A stretch of DNA of 64,000 nucleotides from assembly GCF_016741935.1 (NCBI RefSeq), contig NZ_JAERRG010000009.1, forward strand, positions 124,001-188,000, written 5' to 3'. Positions 32,220-41,548 of this stretch are shown here, piece by piece. Position numbers and translations under genes: made by a program. Position 1 is the first letter of the stretch; every line of letters starts with the position of its first letter. Source of the DNA: Streptomyces endocoffeicus. Lineage in GTDB: Bacteria > Actinomycetota > Actinomycetes > Streptomycetales > Streptomycetaceae. The notes beneath the pieces were generated by a model, which saw only the letters and a program-made list of their open reading frames with translations, did not search any database and was not told the origin of the DNA.

Positions 32220-33440
32220 TTAGGTGATCACCAGCCGGACACTGGGCTTGTCGACGGTCACCTCAACCGGACCGGGCCCGCGTCCGTCGCGGCGGTAGGC
32301 GCGCACCACGGGCTCCGCCGCGTCCCTGGCCTCGCGATCGAGACGTGTGACGGTGTCGGCCAGGCGGGCCGCCAGGCGCTCGCGGTCCGGGCCGTGGGCG
32401 ATCACTCCCAGCTCATAACGCTCCTGTGGGGTGTGCGGGGCTCGGCGCAGCGTGACGTAGGCCAGGGAGTTGTGGTTCCACGCGGCGGGCGCGCCCCGGC
32501 CCAGCACCCAGCCGACCAAACCGCGCTCGGCTGCCGCCGGTGTGGCGCGCAGCCTGCCGTAAGGGGCGACCGCGCCCGCGAGCCACACCTCCAACCGCGG
32601 CAGCAGTCCGCCCGAAGGGCCAAGCTCCACCCCGGTCCACTGCTCATGCCAGGGACCGGCAAACGCGGCGGTCAGCGCTTCATCGTCGGCGGGCTGGTCC
32701 TCGTCGACGACAAGCCGCACCTCCTGTCCGGCCAGGCGTACGACACGCGGTGCGTGTGCGCTGTCGCCCTGCATGGCCACGAAACCGGACACGATGAGTG
32801 TGTCGCTGCGCAGATGATCCTGCTCGCGGGCGAACGCGATGGTGCGGGAGAGCCCGCGGAACCGCAGCGGCACCACCAGCCGCCCCGCCGGGGCAAGTTG
32901 GTCCATCCACGCCGACGACAGGTCTGCCGCACCGACGGTGACGATGATGCGGTCAAATCCCTGAGCCGGTGCGTCCTGGAGCAGCCGGGCACCGTCCGCC
33001 TCCCGGACTCGCACCTGCCCGTACCCAGCCTCGGCGAGCCGCTCGCGCGCCCGGGCTGTGATGTCGCGATCGATGTCAACGGTGGTCACCGACCCCTGTT
33101 CGCCGACCAGCTCGGCCAACAACGCCGCATTGCACCCTCCGGAGCCGATCTCCAGCACCCTCATTCCGGGAGCCACCTGGGCCGCCTCCAGCATCCGGGC
33201 ATGCAGCCACGGAGCAGAAACGGAGCTGACCGGCTTCCCCCGCTCGTTGTGCTTGGTGAAGAGGCCCTCCGGCGCTCCGTAGACCTCTTCGGGGGACTTC
33301 TCGGGGACGAAGAGGTGCCGTGGCACCGTACGGAATGCGGCCTCTACCGCAGAAGAGGTGAGCGCCCCCCGCTCTCGTAATTGCTCCACCATTCGCTCGC
33401 GCAGAACGTCAGGTGTCCCCAGAGACACGGTCTCAGTCAC
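32220..33440 (-). CDS. FxLD-system methyltransferase (isoaspartate O-methyltransferase-like, LanS-type)
   Basis: 406 residues. The N-terminal ~210 residues resemble protein-L-isoaspartate O-methyltransferase: FRTVPRHLFVPE, SAPWLHARMLEAAQ and the SAM-binding MRVLEIGSGGCNAALLAEL. The C-terminal half is the extra domain found in enzymes accompanying FxLD precursors. For the homologue in olivapeptin biosynthesis such enzymes methylate an aspartate in a ring, leading through succinimide to isoaspartate; that reaction is inferred here. The GTG at 33440 has GGGAG eight bases upstream; an upstream in-frame codon would add unrelated sequence. First gene of the lanthipeptide operon. Confidence 0.9.
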   Translation of the reverse strand: MTETVSLGTPDVLRERMVEQLRERGALTSSAVEAAFRTVPRHLFVPEKSPEEVYGAPEGLFTKHNERGKPVSSVSAPWLHARMLEAAQVAPGMRVLEIGSGGCNAALLAELVGEQGSVTTVDIDRDITARARERLAEAGYGQVRVREADGARLLQDAPAQGFDRIIVTVGAADLSSAWMDQLAPAGRLVVPLRFRGLSRTIAFAREQDHLRSDTLIVSGFVAMQGDSAHAPRVVRLAGQEVRLVVDEDQPADDEALTAAFAGPWHEQWTGVELGPSGGLLPRLEVWLAGAVAPYGRLRATPAAAERGLVGWVLGRGAPAAWNHNSLAYVTLRRAPHTPQERYELGVIAHGPDRERLAARLADTVTRLDREARDAAEPVVRAYRRDGRGPGPVEVTVDKPSVRLVIT

Positions 33441-33755
33441 GCAGAACTCCCTTTCTGGCCGTCCCCGCGGGCCCTCGTCACCGCAGTACCCGGACGAGAA
33501 GGCGGCCATGTAATCACGGTGCCCTGTCCCCGCGGGGCTCGTAGCAGCACTTACCGGTCATTGGCCCGAGCGGTCAGCGGCAGGATCGCGGCGGTGCAGA
33601 CGAGCGTCAGCGCCAGTCCGCCACGGAGGCTGGTCAGATCGCCTAGGTAGCCGATGCCGCACTGGGCCAGGACGTTTCCGTCGGACGAAAACGGGGCTCG
33701 GCCCGAACATACCTCTCGCCAAGTCCGGCACCCTGCGCACCGCCGGACGGCTTCA
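33441..33755. other. Intergenic region, promoter of the lanthipeptide operon expected
   Basis: No gene is supported here. The left end must hold the promoter for the methyltransferase gene; I see no certain -35/-10 pair and no strong dyad. Confidence 0.5.
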
Positions 33756-35207
33756 TCATCGTGGGCCTTCCGCAATGGTGGCGAGAAGCTGTTCACGCAG
33801 GTCGCGCACAGCTGGGACGGATTCGTGGGGTGCTGCTTCACGGGCCAGATCCAGGAAGCGGCGGCGGACCCGGGCGGAATCCACAGCGCTTCCCACGGCG
33901 AGGGCTCGACGCCCTGCGTCACAGGCGGCGTCGATGTCGCCGACAACGAGTAAGGCTCGTGCCGCTCCGACGGCGTCAAACGCCCGGGACCGGGCACGGT
34001 CCGGGTCCCGTTCCGCGGAGGCTACGGAGAGCAGTTCGAGCGCTGTCGTCGCGTGCTGCGGGTGGTTGCTGGTGCGGGCGAGGAACAACAAGACCTCGCC
34101 GACGGTGGAGGAGAGTTCCGCGTTATTGAGGTAAACGACGTAGGCCGGTAGTTCGTCAGAGGTCTCCTCGCTGAAGATCTCCTGCGCGTGGCGTACGTTG
34201 CGCAGCGCTTCTCTGCTCTCGTTGCGCATCGCGGCGAAGCGGGCGGCGAGGGAGTACAGGCCCGCCCGGAGGACTGGGTGGGCGCTGTTACGTGTGCCGT
34301 ACAGGGCGAGGGCGATGCAGTCGGCGGCAGTGTCGGGGCGGCCGAGGTAGCCCCAGATGCGGGCGAGGCATTGCAGGAGGTGGGCCGTTAAGTTGTCGTC
34401 GCCGCTCTCGCGGGCGGCGTGCACGGCCAGAGTCAGGCTTCGGATGGCGGCGGGCCATTGCGCGACATCGTGAGACATCCAACCGACGCATCCTGCCAGG
34501 TCGGCGAGTTCGCGGAAGAGAGCTCGCCCGGCGGCTTCGGTGTAGCTGCCGTCGCGGATCGTGCGGGTGGCCCAGGCCAGTTGCCCGGTGGCGGAGTGCA
34601 GGGTGGAGCCGCCCCCGTGCCGGTTGTCCATGGTCCGGAACATGTGGGTGTAGTCGGCGATGCGGGCTGCGTCACCGGCGCCCAGTCGCCGTCCGGGCGC
34701 GTCGGTCGCAGTGCCGGGCAGGCCATGGGGCTGTACGTAGGCCCAGGAGTGCAGGCCGGTCAGTAGCCGCTCTGGGTCGTGGGAGATCTCGAAGCGGTAC
34801 TGCTCGCTGTCCGGTACCGGCGGATCCGCCGGCGGGGACTCGTGTACGAGTCCGGCTGAGGTGGTCCGGGCCAGGTCACCCAGGAGTTCGGCTGGGCCTC
34901 GGTAGCGGGTGAGGTCATCCAGACCGGATCCGGCGAATCCGAGGTCGGCTCGGGTGAGGTGGCGGCCGCAGCGCGCGGAGAATACGTCGGCCAGCAGTTG
35001 GGGCACCGGTTCGCGCGGCTGTTCGCCGCCGAGCCAGCCGCGTACCCGGGAACCATCAGTGCGGACATGCGGTAAGCCGACGAGCAGGGCTCGTTCTCTG
35101 ACGGCAGCCGCCAGACCCTTGTTGTTGAAGCCGCAGATACGGAACCAGTAACAGAAGGCGGACTCCCCGGACTGCCGGGGTCTGTCGGGCACGGGCTCGG
35201 ACGGCAT
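33756..35207 (-). CDS. TPR-containing transcriptional regulator-like protein
   Basis: 483 residues. An N-terminal helical domain (SAFCYWFRICGFNNKGLAAA, SRVRGWLGGEQP) looks like a divergent helix-turn-helix of the type seen in Streptomyces regulators that carry tetratricopeptide arrays. The remaining ~330 residues are helical repeats with TPR-like spacing (SLTLAVHAARESGDDNLTAH, AADCIALALYGTRNSAHPVL). The ATG at 35207 follows GGAGG by seven bases. Located upstream of, and in the same direction as, the lanthipeptide genes, it probably controls them. TPR regulators of this kind often respond to small ligands or peptides. A dyad lies in its promoter region. Confidence 0.7.
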   Translation of the reverse strand: MPSEPVPDRPRQSGESAFCYWFRICGFNNKGLAAAVRERALLVGLPHVRTDGSRVRGWLGGEQPREPVPQLLADVFSARCGRHLTRADLGFAGSGLDDLTRYRGPAELLGDLARTTSAGLVHESPPADPPVPDSEQYRFEISHDPERLLTGLHSWAYVQPHGLPGTATDAPGRRLGAGDAARIADYTHMFRTMDNRHGGGSTLHSATGQLAWATRTIRDGSYTEAAGRALFRELADLAGCVGWMSHDVAQWPAAIRSLTLAVHAARESGDDNLTAHLLQCLARIWGYLGRPDTAADCIALALYGTRNSAHPVLRAGLYSLAARFAAMRNESREALRNVRHAQEIFSEETSDELPAYVVYLNNAELSSTVGEVLLFLARTSNHPQHATTALELLSVASAERDPDRARSRAFDAVGAARALLVVGDIDAACDAGRRALAVGSAVDSARVRRRFLDLAREAAPHESVPAVRDLREQLLATIAEGPR

Positions 35208-35231
35208 GGGGGCCTCCACCGCAGGCGAATA

Positions 35232-35263
35232 GCACTGTGAAATGCCGAAAATGACAGTAGTGC
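35232..35263. promoter_or_regulatory. Dyad upstream of the TPR regulator gene
   Basis: GCACT (35232-35236) and AGTGC (35259-35263), together with ACTGT (35234-35238) and ACAGT (35254-35258), form an interrupted dyad 25 bases upstream of the regulator start, in an AT-richer segment. A possible operator or promoter element, perhaps autoregulatory. Confidence 0.4.
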
Positions 35264-35855
35264 ACCGGATGGGTGCCAGGGAGCGCTTCCACGGTCCGCC
35301 CCCTCACGCTCCCCTGTTCCCGCCCCCTCACGCTCCCCCTGGCGCGCTGCGCCACGCACCGGTCAAGTACCACGGGTACGCCCCCTGCTGACACCCGCCG
35401 CCCCGGGGCCAGACTGCCGTCCCTGACTTCACAGCGCTTCGGAGGGAGATCCGGGATGGGCGTGATGCTGGGGCTGTCGTGGCGGCACTCCATGACGGCC
35501 TTTCAGGTACGGCCCTTGCAGCACGGCGGGGCGGTGCCCGAGAGCCCTTGGGAGCAACGCGGCTGGCTTGGCCTGAGCCCCGCATGGCTGCCCCCGCCCC
35601 GACCCTCGCGCATTGCCCGCTCCGACATCGCTGAAGCGGTAAGCTCCGCGCCTCATCGGCCGCGGTCCCGATGCCGAGCAAACGAACAGCCCGCGGGTGG
35701 GAACACCGCGGCCGTACCCGTAGCCGCCACGTTCACAACTCACGAAGGAAGATCATGGGCGCGCAGCGGAGCACTCCATGAGCTCGGTCTTCAGCGCACT
35801 GGAAGCCGGACGAAGGTATGGCAGCGGCATCATCCACATGCTTTGCCTGCCCGAG
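35264..35855. other. Intergenic region with a short direct repeat
   Basis: No convincing gene. The 16-bp motif ccccctcacgctcccc occurs twice near 35,299 and 35,324. The rest shows no coding character in any frame. Confidence 0.5.
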
Positions 35856-37175
35856 TTATGCGACGGCGTGCAGCAGTTCAGTCACGCCTTCCGCCGTCCG
35901 GTAAGGAGCGAAGGCGGGAGCCATATCGCGTACGAGCTGAACGCACCGTGGTGCTCCGATCCGTTCGGCCAGGTGGAGAGCTTCGAGGGCGTCGGCCGCT
36001 GCGGCCTCGGGTTCGCGACGGCTGAGGTGGCCCTGCGCCCGGTATGCGAGGAATATGCCGCGGGTCTTGTCGCGGCTGGCTGGCAGAAGGGCTTGGCCTT
36101 CGGCGATGAGGCTGTGTGCCTGAGTGGTGTCGCCGAGGTCGAGCAGGCAGCGGCCCGAGTCGACGGCGACATCAGCTGGCGAAACCCACGAGCACCAGAC
36201 GGGGATGTCGCCGTTGCCCCCGGTGCCGAGCAGGCGTTCGGCCGTGTTCAGGGAGTGCAGGGTGGCGCGGCGCTCGCCGAGGGCGGCCTGGGCGCGCGCC
36301 AGTCGCAGGTGCAGAAGCGAGCTGGCTGCGGGGTGGGTGGTGCGGGTGAGGGCCTTGGTGAGGATCCCGGCGGCGGTGGTGGGGTCGTCGCGCCAGGAGG
36401 CCTGGTAGGCGAGGTCGCTGAGAAGGGCTGCGCCCATGTCCCGATCGTCACCGGCGTAGGCGTTGTGCAGTCCGGCGATCCAATACCGGCTGGCAGCACC
36501 GTGCAGGCCGTGATCGAAGCGGATCCACGCGACCGTCTGGGACAGGCTGGCGGCGAGGTTGTGCAGGCGCACCCCCAGGGGGCGGGAGTAGCGCTGTTCG
36601 TCGATCAGGTCGGTGACGCGGGCGAGGTGTGCGTCGTAGAGGGGTGCGATGTGCTGGCGCTGTTCGGTTGCCAGGGCGTTGAGTCGGGCGCTGGTCTCCT
36701 CCAGCAGGGCCACGACGTCCTCGCCCACCGAGACGCCGGGGCGGGGTCCGCCGGCGAGGGCCGAGGGTTCGGTTCCGGCCCAGCTGTCGGCCAGGACGAC
36801 AAGTGCAGATCCGGGGATGACACTGAGGAGGGTTCGGCGGTCCATGGTGTGCAGGGCCTCTCGCAGAGCGGGCACGGTGTTGGCGTGGCCGAGCGGCACG
36901 ACGCCCCTGTCGGCGTGAGGAAGCCATGCCGGCCAGGAGGCAGGGTCGACGTCACCGGCCGGGATACCCAGGACTTCCGCGATGTAGGTCTGGGAGACGC
37001 TGTCGGGCTTTACTCCGTTGACCTCCCACTTGCGTACCCGGGTCTTGTCCGCGCCGGAGCGCAGTCCGCGACGACGGGCAGCGACATGCAGGGCGTCGGC
37101 GAACTCGACCCGGTTGAATCCGCGGGCCATTCGGACCGCGGCCAGCGGGTGGGGTGTGCACTCGTCATCGTCCAC
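35856..37175 (-). CDS. XRE-family regulator with TPR array
   Basis: 439 residues if started at the GTG at 37175. The N-terminal helix-turn-helix reads AVRMARGFNRVEFADALHV and TRVRKWEVNGVKPDSVSQTY. A linker (TMDRRTLLSVIPGSALVVLA) common in this Streptomyces family follows, then about 300 residues of TPR-like helices (SWRDDPTTAAGILTKALT, VDSGRCLLDLGDTTQAHSLI). A TTG at 37187 is an alternative start. It is the second TPR regulator upstream of the lanthipeptide operon and is oriented towards it, so involvement in its control is likely but unproven. Confidence 0.8.
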   Translation of the reverse strand: MDDDECTPHPLAAVRMARGFNRVEFADALHVAARRRGLRSGADKTRVRKWEVNGVKPDSVSQTYIAEVLGIPAGDVDPASWPAWLPHADRGVVPLGHANTVPALREALHTMDRRTLLSVIPGSALVVLADSWAGTEPSALAGGPRPGVSVGEDVVALLEETSARLNALATEQRQHIAPLYDAHLARVTDLIDEQRYSRPLGVRLHNLAASLSQTVAWIRFDHGLHGAASRYWIAGLHNAYAGDDRDMGAALLSDLAYQASWRDDPTTAAGILTKALTRTTHPAASSLLHLRLARAQAALGERRATLHSLNTAERLLGTGGNGDIPVWCSWVSPADVAVDSGRCLLDLGDTTQAHSLIAEGQALLPASRDKTRGIFLAYRAQGHLSRREPEAAAADALEALHLAERIGAPRCVQLVRDMAPAFAPYRTAEGVTELLHAVA

Positions 37176-37449
37176 GACGAAATCCAATCAGGCTGTGCCA
37201 GCCTGAGCGTATCGCCGACAGCGGCGGGACTCCCGCGGGACTCCCGCCAAACCCTTTGGCGGCACGCGCAGTTGGCCGACACTCGATCTGCCCAGCGACT
37301 CCTTGAGCGTTGTGGCGGTTCACTCCAACTCCCTCTGCACGGTGCAACTGTGCGCCCCCGACTGCGTCTGTCGGCGCCGAGCAGGTGCCTTGCGAAAGGA
37401 CTTCCTCAGTGATCAAGCAACCCTTGATGGTGGACGAAGTCGTTGGCGC

Positions 37450-37614
37450 TGCCAGCGACCGGCGCTCGCTCTCCCATCCCTGGAGGGTGCCGAGGTCGAT
37501 GCCCAGATGCTCGGCCAGGACGGTCTGCGGGAGGGGGATGCTGTCGCGCAGCATCCGAAGGACGAACCGCGAGACCACGCCGATCTCCGCCCGGCTTCGG
37601 CTCAAGGTCCCCAT
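37450..37614 (-). pseudogene. Truncated helix-turn-helix regulator
   Basis: From ATG 37614 (AAGGA nine bases upstream) 55 codons give a typical small-regulator start: MGTLSRSRAEIGVV, RMLRDSIPLPQTVLAEHLGI and TLQGWESERRSLA. The frame then leaves the family and continues as unrelated sequence. Only the DNA-binding domain is left. It is one of several regulator remnants in this segment. Confidence 0.6.
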
Positions 37615-37897
37615 TGCGGTTCCTTCCGGTCGGCCCCGGCTGTGCCCCAGTGCCCGCCCCGCAGGCAAAACCTGTACCGGGAGTGAGTCTTCATCAGAAC
37701 GCTGTTTTCCTGCGCTAGGTCGGTGAGCCGGTCCGCAGTGCCAGTTCGGGGCATCGACCGGGGGGCTCGGTCACTGCCGACTCCGCTGTACGTCCGACCG
37801 TCCGGGTGCCGCTGTCCAACCCCGTGTTCCTGCTTCCGGTCCGTCGTGCTCGCTCGAGCACCGACCGAACCGGTCGACTGTTCGAGAGGAGATCGAC

Positions 37898-38074
37898 ATG
37901 CAGTCTCCGTTGGATCGGGCGAGCTCCGCGCCGTCCGCATCCGCCGGGCTCGGCGGGCCGACCTGGCTGGTGACTCCCGGCACCGCGCCCGCGCGATTCG
38001 ACACGGCCGTCGGAACTAGCGCCAAGGTAGTGCTGCTCGACCTGGAGGACTCGGTGCCGGCCGGGTCCAAGGCC
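37898..38074 (+). pseudogene. HpcH/CitE-type lyase, N-terminal remnant
   Basis: 59 codons from ATG 37898 with the start of CoA-ester lyases of the HpcH/HpaI-CitE family: TWLVTPGTAPARFDTAVG and VVLLDLEDSVPAGSKA, including the conserved LDLEDSVP motif. Similarity ends abruptly near 38,074 and the remaining ~230 residues are missing. Confidence 0.7.
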
Positions 38075-38093
38075 TGCGTGATCGGCTCTGGTC

Positions 38094-38460
38094 GTCCACG
38101 ACTTCTGGGCAGCCGACGCGATGCTCGCCTTCCTCGGCCGGCACCACCGCAGCATCCCCACCGTGATGTTCGAGCGCACCGGCCTACCGCCCCGCCCGCT
38201 GCTGCAGCACCGCCTCGCGAGCGTCGGCACGGCGACGGCCAGATCCTGGCATTCATGGATGCTGCGTGTTCTCGACCCCGCCCGCGCCGTCGAGCTGCGC
38301 GGCTGACCCGGGCACCTGGACGACGAGAGCGTGCTCGACCTCGCTGACCCGGACGGCACCGGCTCCAGCCGGCACACCTTAAGCATCGGCGCAGGCCGCT
38401 CCCGCCTCACCCCCGGCGGCGCACGGAGCGGCCGCAGCGCCGACGTCACGCTGCCCAGAT
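38094..38460 (+). pseudogene. Eis-type N-acetyltransferase, C-terminal remnant
   Basis: The frame through 38,094-38,460 gives VHDFWAADAMLAFLGRHH, SWMLRVLDPARAVELRG and, after a TGA at 38,304-38,306, PGHLDDESVLDLADPDGT and RSRLTPGGARSG. This is the end of the GNAT part and the SCP2-like C-terminal domain of enhanced-intracellular-survival-type acetyltransferases. The TGA stands where the family has Trp, so it is a nonsense mutation in a gene already truncated. Confidence 0.65.
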
Positions 38461-38479
38461 CCACGCCCTGGCCCCGGGC

Positions 38480-40179
38480 GGCTCCCGTCACCTCGTCGTG
38501 GCCACCAGCCGCCTCCCGCTACCCGAACCTCGCCTCCCAAGGGGCCGCCTTCCTCCCCCTCGGTCCTTTCGATCACCGTGCTGCCCGCGACCACCCGGCC
38601 CGCTGCCTGGGGTCCGAGTGCCTCCACCAGGGCCCGACGCCGTCATCAGGCTCATCGGCCTCACCGCCCAGATGCCCGCAGCGCTCGCCCTGAGCATCAC
38701 CCAGCTCCCCCGCAACCCCTCCCGCCCCTGTCCGCTGCCGTCCGCGCACTGGGCGCCAGCCGAAGCCGGACCGCTGCCACCAGCCCGGCCCTCAACCTCC
38801 CCGGAGCCATCGTGTGCGCCGCGCCCGACGCCGAATACGCCAACCTCACGCGCCCTGCCGCCCGCCTCTACCGCAAGGCCGCGCTGCTGCCCGTTGACAC
38901 CATCGACGCCCATCTCGCCGTCGCCATCACCGAGCGCACCCCCGCCGAAGCCGGCGCCGACCTCGCCGCCGCACGCATGTTTCTCCAGGACGCCGACCAC
39001 CCCGTCCGCGGAGCCGTCTACCGGTACCCGGGCCCCGCCGTGGCCCACGCCCGCGACCACGTCGCCCGACAGGAAACCGACGGAGCCGACACCGAAGCCC
39101 GGCTCCGGGCCGCCGACTGGCACCCCGCCACCACGACTGCTGCCGAGCGGCTCATCCCTCCCACCCACCGGCGCCTCGACCGGACCTACGTCTACACCCC
39201 CAAGCACGCCCTGGAGTTCGCCGATCGGCAGAGCGCCTTGGCCTGGCTCGACGCCCCGTCCACCAACCTCATGGCCGCCGTCCGCACGGCATACGAAGCC
39301 AGCCGGTACGGGACGGTGTGGCAACTCGTCCACGCCATGTGGCCCTGGTGGCGCGCCGCGAGAGTGTACGACCTCTGGGTCGAGGCGGCGCACCGCCTCG
39401 GGCTAGAAGTCGCGCACCTGTACAACAGCGCTCTGGCCGAACAGGAGATGCGCAACACCCTCGGCGTCGGCCTGCGCGGAACGCGTGCCTTCGACGAGGC
39501 GATCGGCTGCTTCAACGACGTCCTCACCGGAGCCCGTAGTCGGGGCGGCGCCCGGGGTGAGGCGCAGGCGCTCCACGAGTTCGGTGCGACCACCTACGAA
39601 GCCGGACGCCCCCAGGATGCCGTGGGGTACCTGGAGCAGGCCCGCACTGTGCGCGACGGTCGCGAGGACTGCCGCGGCGTCGCCCTCACCGACATTCTCC
39701 TCGGACAGGTCCACCAGAGCGGCGGCAACACCGCGGCGGCCATCAACGTCCTCACCTCCGCCCATGCCAACCTCGTCGAGGTGGACGACCCGCACGCTGC
39801 AGCCCGGGCCCTGGCCTGGCTCGGCCGAGCGCACTCCCTGGCCGGCCACCACGAGGAAGCAGAGCAGGTGGGGCGGCAGGCACACCGCGAGTTTGCCGAG
39901 CACGGCGCCCGGCAGTGGACCGCTCGCAGCCTGGAGATGCTTGGCCAGAGGGACGACCAACTGCCGGGCCTGGCGCAGCGCTACGACTTGCAGACGATGC
40001 GGCTGGCGCAGGCGATCGGGGATCGCGGCCGGCTGGCGCGAGGCTGCATCCATCAGGCCCGGTTGGCGGCGTTGCGGGGCGACGGCCGGGATGTGCTGAC
40101 TCACGCCCGCAGCGCGGTGGTCGCGGCGACTGGCACGCCGGCGCTGGTGCGGACCTACGTCGCGGTGACGGAGGCCCAC
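38480..40179 (+). pseudogene. NB-ARC/TPR regulatory ATPase, frameshifted remnant
   Basis: Fragments in different frames follow the order of an AfsR/NB-ARC-type protein: GSRHLVVATSRLPLP at 38,48x (end of the NTPase), AVIRLIGLTAQMPAALALS near 38,65x, then from about 38,720 a long frame with SAAVRALGASRS, the winged-helix region, ALAWLDAPSTNLMAAVRTAY and a TPR array (RTAFDEAIGCFNDVLTGARS-like repeats) to residue ~530. The P-loop part is gone. The frame is fused without a stop to the next gene, which has its own ribosome binding site. High G+C here contrasts with the following gene. Confidence 0.65.
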
Positions 40180-41427
40180 ATGGGTCCGAGCAGTACCTAC
40201 TGGATGAACTACGCCATTAGCGTTGCACAAAGGGCGTCGCAATCAGGCCGGCGGGTCGGCGTTGCACTCGTTTCTGAACACGACGAGTTGATTTGCTCCG
40301 CCTTCGAGGGAGAAGTACGCGGCGCATCCTGGTATCGCAGTCTGCGGAGCAAGAGCCAAAAACTCGGAACACCCAGCGCACACAGCGTATATCTGACGAT
40401 CAACACCCTGTCAGCGGACTGCTCGTTTGAGCTCGGCGAGCTTTTGAAGGAAGTGCGCATCGACAGGGTCTATGTCGGTCTGCCAGACCCCGCGCTGACG
40501 AGTTACCTCGACGACGATCCCGTCACTGCACGAGGTCGCATACACCGCTTCCCCGACGATTTGCAGCGCGAGATCCTCGAGCAGAACCGAGACTTCTACG
40601 CAGCGAGCGAGCAAAATGTCGAGTGCAACCCCCACTACTCCACACATCGCATCAGTGAAGCCGTCGCCACCCAGCTAAAGTCGAGCGGGTTCGCGCTTTC
40701 CAGGAGTGATGTCAATGCGAACAGGGGGAGGATCGCGCTCGCTTCTCTGATCTGCCAGAGGTATGGGATCGAGTACAAGGAGGCTGAACGCGCCGTAAAC
40801 GACGCACTGTCCGAAGCCTTTGACGCGAAGTACGGCACCTACGACTACGCGTACGACGCTCGTGCCGCCAACTTGAGGTGGACCGACGATTTCGAGTCGG
40901 TATACAGGAGGTCGTCCACAAGGTCTCTGTCTGCCGTCAACATCCTCAACGTCGGCGTCGGAGCCGGCTACGAAGCAGCAGCTTTGTTTTCAGATTGCCC
41001 GCAGATCACCTATGTCGACATCGCGGAACATGGCCTTGCGAATATAGGCGAACGTATTCCCTCGTCGAAAACGGTCATCTCCAGCGCCGAAGACCTGTCT
41101 GCCCTGCCGGAGAACAGTTACGATCTGTATGTCTCCTTAAGAACGTACAACTCGTCGTTCTTCGACACGTCCGCAGCGGCCTCAGAGGCGCACAGAGTAC
41201 TGAAGCCCGGCGCGGTGATTATCGTCTCCGTAGCCAACGGATTTCTGTATACTCAGCGGGGCTACGTCGTCCCGGGATTGATCATCCCCGGAACTGATTT
41301 CGTCGACCTCTATCGCGGGATGGACACAGCCAATCTCATTGGCGAGGAGCTCGGCTGCGCCGGATTCAAAGATATCCGAATGTTCCCAACAAGTACCGAG
41401 ATCTACCTGTCGGCAGTCACCGCCTAA
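40180..41427 (+). CDS. Deaminase-fold/SAM-methyltransferase two-domain protein
   Basis: 415 residues from ATG 40180, which has a GGAGG six bases upstream. The first ~130 residues resemble the cytidine-deaminase fold (RVGVALVSEHDELICSAFEG, then SVYLTINTLSADCSFELGEL, RIDRVYVGLPDPALTSYLDD), but the zinc-binding H-A-E and P-C-x-x-C motifs are missing, so it is probably non-catalytic. From about residue 220 a class I methyltransferase follows: ILNVGVGAGYEAAALF, ITYVDIAEHGLANIG and VLKPGAVIIVSVANGF. The reading frame is open upstream into the NB-ARC remnant, so a larger fusion protein is conceivable. G+C and codon bias are lower than in the neighbours to the left. Confidence 0.7.
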   Translation: MGPSSTYWMNYAISVAQRASQSGRRVGVALVSEHDELICSAFEGEVRGASWYRSLRSKSQKLGTPSAHSVYLTINTLSADCSFELGELLKEVRIDRVYVGLPDPALTSYLDDDPVTARGRIHRFPDDLQREILEQNRDFYAASEQNVECNPHYSTHRISEAVATQLKSSGFALSRSDVNANRGRIALASLICQRYGIEYKEAERAVNDALSEAFDAKYGTYDYAYDARAANLRWTDDFESVYRRSSTRSLSAVNILNVGVGAGYEAAALFSDCPQITYVDIAEHGLANIGERIPSSKTVISSAEDLSALPENSYDLYVSLRTYNSSFFDTSAAASEAHRVLKPGAVIIVSVANGFLYTQRGYVVPGLIIPGTDFVDLYRGMDTANLIGEELGCAGFKDIRMFPTSTEIYLSAVTA

Positions 41428-41548
41428 CGTTTCCACCGCCCCTCCAGCCGACCACGTTCGCGACGTCCGAACAGGTCATTGACAAGGTGAATCGCACCGG
41501 TGCGACAGGACTGTTCAGAGCGATCAGCGTGAAGGAAGGACTTCTAAA

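Noticed and set aside
28612..33380. Several plus-strand frames of 150-600 codons opposite LanC, LanB and the methyltransferase
   Set aside because: No recognisable protein and extreme Gly/Ala/Arg content; they mirror well-supported RiPP enzymes.
35778..37412. 544-codon plus-strand frame
   Set aside because: Opposite the XRE/TPR regulator; Gly/Val-rich shadow without domain features.
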